Shown piece by piece: positions 62,943 to 64,000 of a stretch of DNA of 64,000 nt. The position numbers and the translations under genes were made by a program. How positions within the stretch are numbered: position 1 is the first letter of the stretch; the number at the start of each line of letters is the position of its first letter. The DNA is from Sphagnum compactum (lineage: Eukaryota > Bryophyta > Sphagnopsida > Sphagnales). The DNA lies in the NCBI GenBank assembly GCA_965153455.1, contig OZ234500.1, positions 10,168,001 to 10,232,000 of the forward strand. Reading direction: 5' to 3'. The notes under the pieces were generated by a model. It was not told the DNA's origin, made no database searches, and worked only from the letters and a program-made list of their open reading frames with translations.

Positions 62943-64000
62943 GTCAATTGCCAATTTCACGACCACTCATCAAGTTGCCTAATTTACATAATGGGTTTTG
63001 TTGCTACTTCACAGCCAACTCGGAACAATATTGTTCAGTAATTGTTATGCCTCTTACACGCTCACTGTCCACCTATTTAAATCAGATCACAAATTAATCC
63101 CTGCACTCTATCAATAGAATTAGGCAACTTGGGATTGATGGGTGCTATGACCTTCAAATCCGACCCAGGAATTCAACACATTGAGAAGCTAATGGTTGTT
63201 ACTTCCTGCAACAATGGTTAGAAATTCGATCAGCTCTGAATTATAATTCTAATAGGGATTTAACGTGTCTGAAAATCTAAATCTTGCAGAACCAAAGGGA
63301 AAGAGGTTTAGAGTAATATAATCCCACGCCATTATAAAATCCTGCATCGACTATCTAGTAGTAGGATACAGTACTCTAGCTAGTCAGCAGTAATGAGATG
63401 CTGTAAGATGGCCATTGTTTCCACACCCTTGTTAGAGAGAAAAGCTACCCAATCTAGCTAGCTCTCAGCTTGAGTGAACTAGTTGTTGAAATCTCAAATT
63501 AATAGGTAGGTTGAGAATTCAAATCATGACCAGATCAGTTTCAGCCTCTCCCTTATCTATACTCGTTGAAAATCACATTTATACATTGGACACTGCTGGA
63601 TGATTCACATGACAGCAGCAACAGCAGAAGAGTAGTAGTGCTGTATCCATTGTTCATGTACAGTATTTTCCATCGTAGTTGCTAGATCAAGTTCCCCCTT
63701 TTTTTTTCCTCTATTTTCTGAGCAATGTGGGCTATCTTAATTCAACTTGTGACATTCTTTAAACATGTCACTGATGACTACATGGAAAGGATATATGGTG
63801 AGTTCTATCCTGTGATAATAAGTTCTTTACCTTTGCATTGTGTGGAAGTCTATAATATTTGGTGGTATGTAACAACTTAGTAGTTTGAATGGCTTCTAGA
63901 TCTTATTTCCATATGTATGGGAAATTTTTAGGTTGTTATGGAAGGGGGTTAGGAAGATATTTGTGGTGCTTTTGGAGTTCATTATTCAGCATCCTACTCA
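62943..64000. other. 3' flank of the GT34 gene
   Basis: Probably includes the 3' UTR; the polyadenylation site is not assigned. No other gene is recognised up to the window end. Confidence 0.55.

Overview
The window looks like nuclear DNA of a land plant. Three intron-bearing genes belong to plant families: an RNF216/TRIAD3-type RBR E3 ligase, a leucine-rich-repeat receptor-like kinase and a GT34 xyloglucan-type glycosyltransferase. There is a lone tRNA-Gly(GCC), short plant-type telomeric runs (TTTAGGG), and about 50 kb of AT-rich, repeat-filled intergenic DNA. I cannot place the lineage further from sequence alone. There is no prokaryotic organisation, CRISPR array or operon.

Layout. 1-3.9 kb is AT-rich intergenic sequence with repeat fragments. 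The RBR ligase gene (+) lies at 4.80-8.02 kb in ten coding exons and encodes 505 aa. A tRNA-Gly(GCC) on the minus strand lies at 10.06-10.13 kb. 10.1-16.6 kb is intergenic and holds a long foldback, a dimeric dispersed repeat and a small CACTA-like element (A). The receptor kinase (-) lies at 16.65-20.21 kb in two exons and encodes 1104 aa; upstream of it is an unusual five-copy tandem array carrying a telo-box in each copy. 21-33 kb is intergenic with a decayed PIF/Harbinger transposase at 25.5-26.6 kb. 33.6-42.3 kb is a transposon-dense block: CACTA-like element B, then CACTA-like element C, which carries a solo LTR, which itself carries CACTA-like element D. 42-60 kb is intergenic with a decayed LINE reverse transcriptase (minus strand, 47.6-48.1 kb), two terminal-inverted-repeat MITEs, a three-copy 105-bp tandem repeat and several dispersed repeat families. 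The GT34 gene (+) lies at 60.87-62.94 kb in two exons and encodes 505 aa. The last kilobase is its downstream flank.

The three protein genes have no evident shared pathway: one is a ubiquitin ligase, one a plasma-membrane receptor kinase, one a Golgi cell-wall enzyme. The most noteworthy content is in the non-coding DNA. A family of non-autonomous CACTA-like elements combines terminal CAYTA repeats and subterminal motifs with two internal arrays, a TTAAA-type degenerate minisatellite and a GTAG/CTAC microsatellite. The nested insertion C > solo LTR > D can be read directly from three independent matching target-site duplications (CAA, TATTG, CTA).

Exon boundaries were derived by hand from GT-AG sites, reading frame and family conservation. 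No alignment or database search was run.
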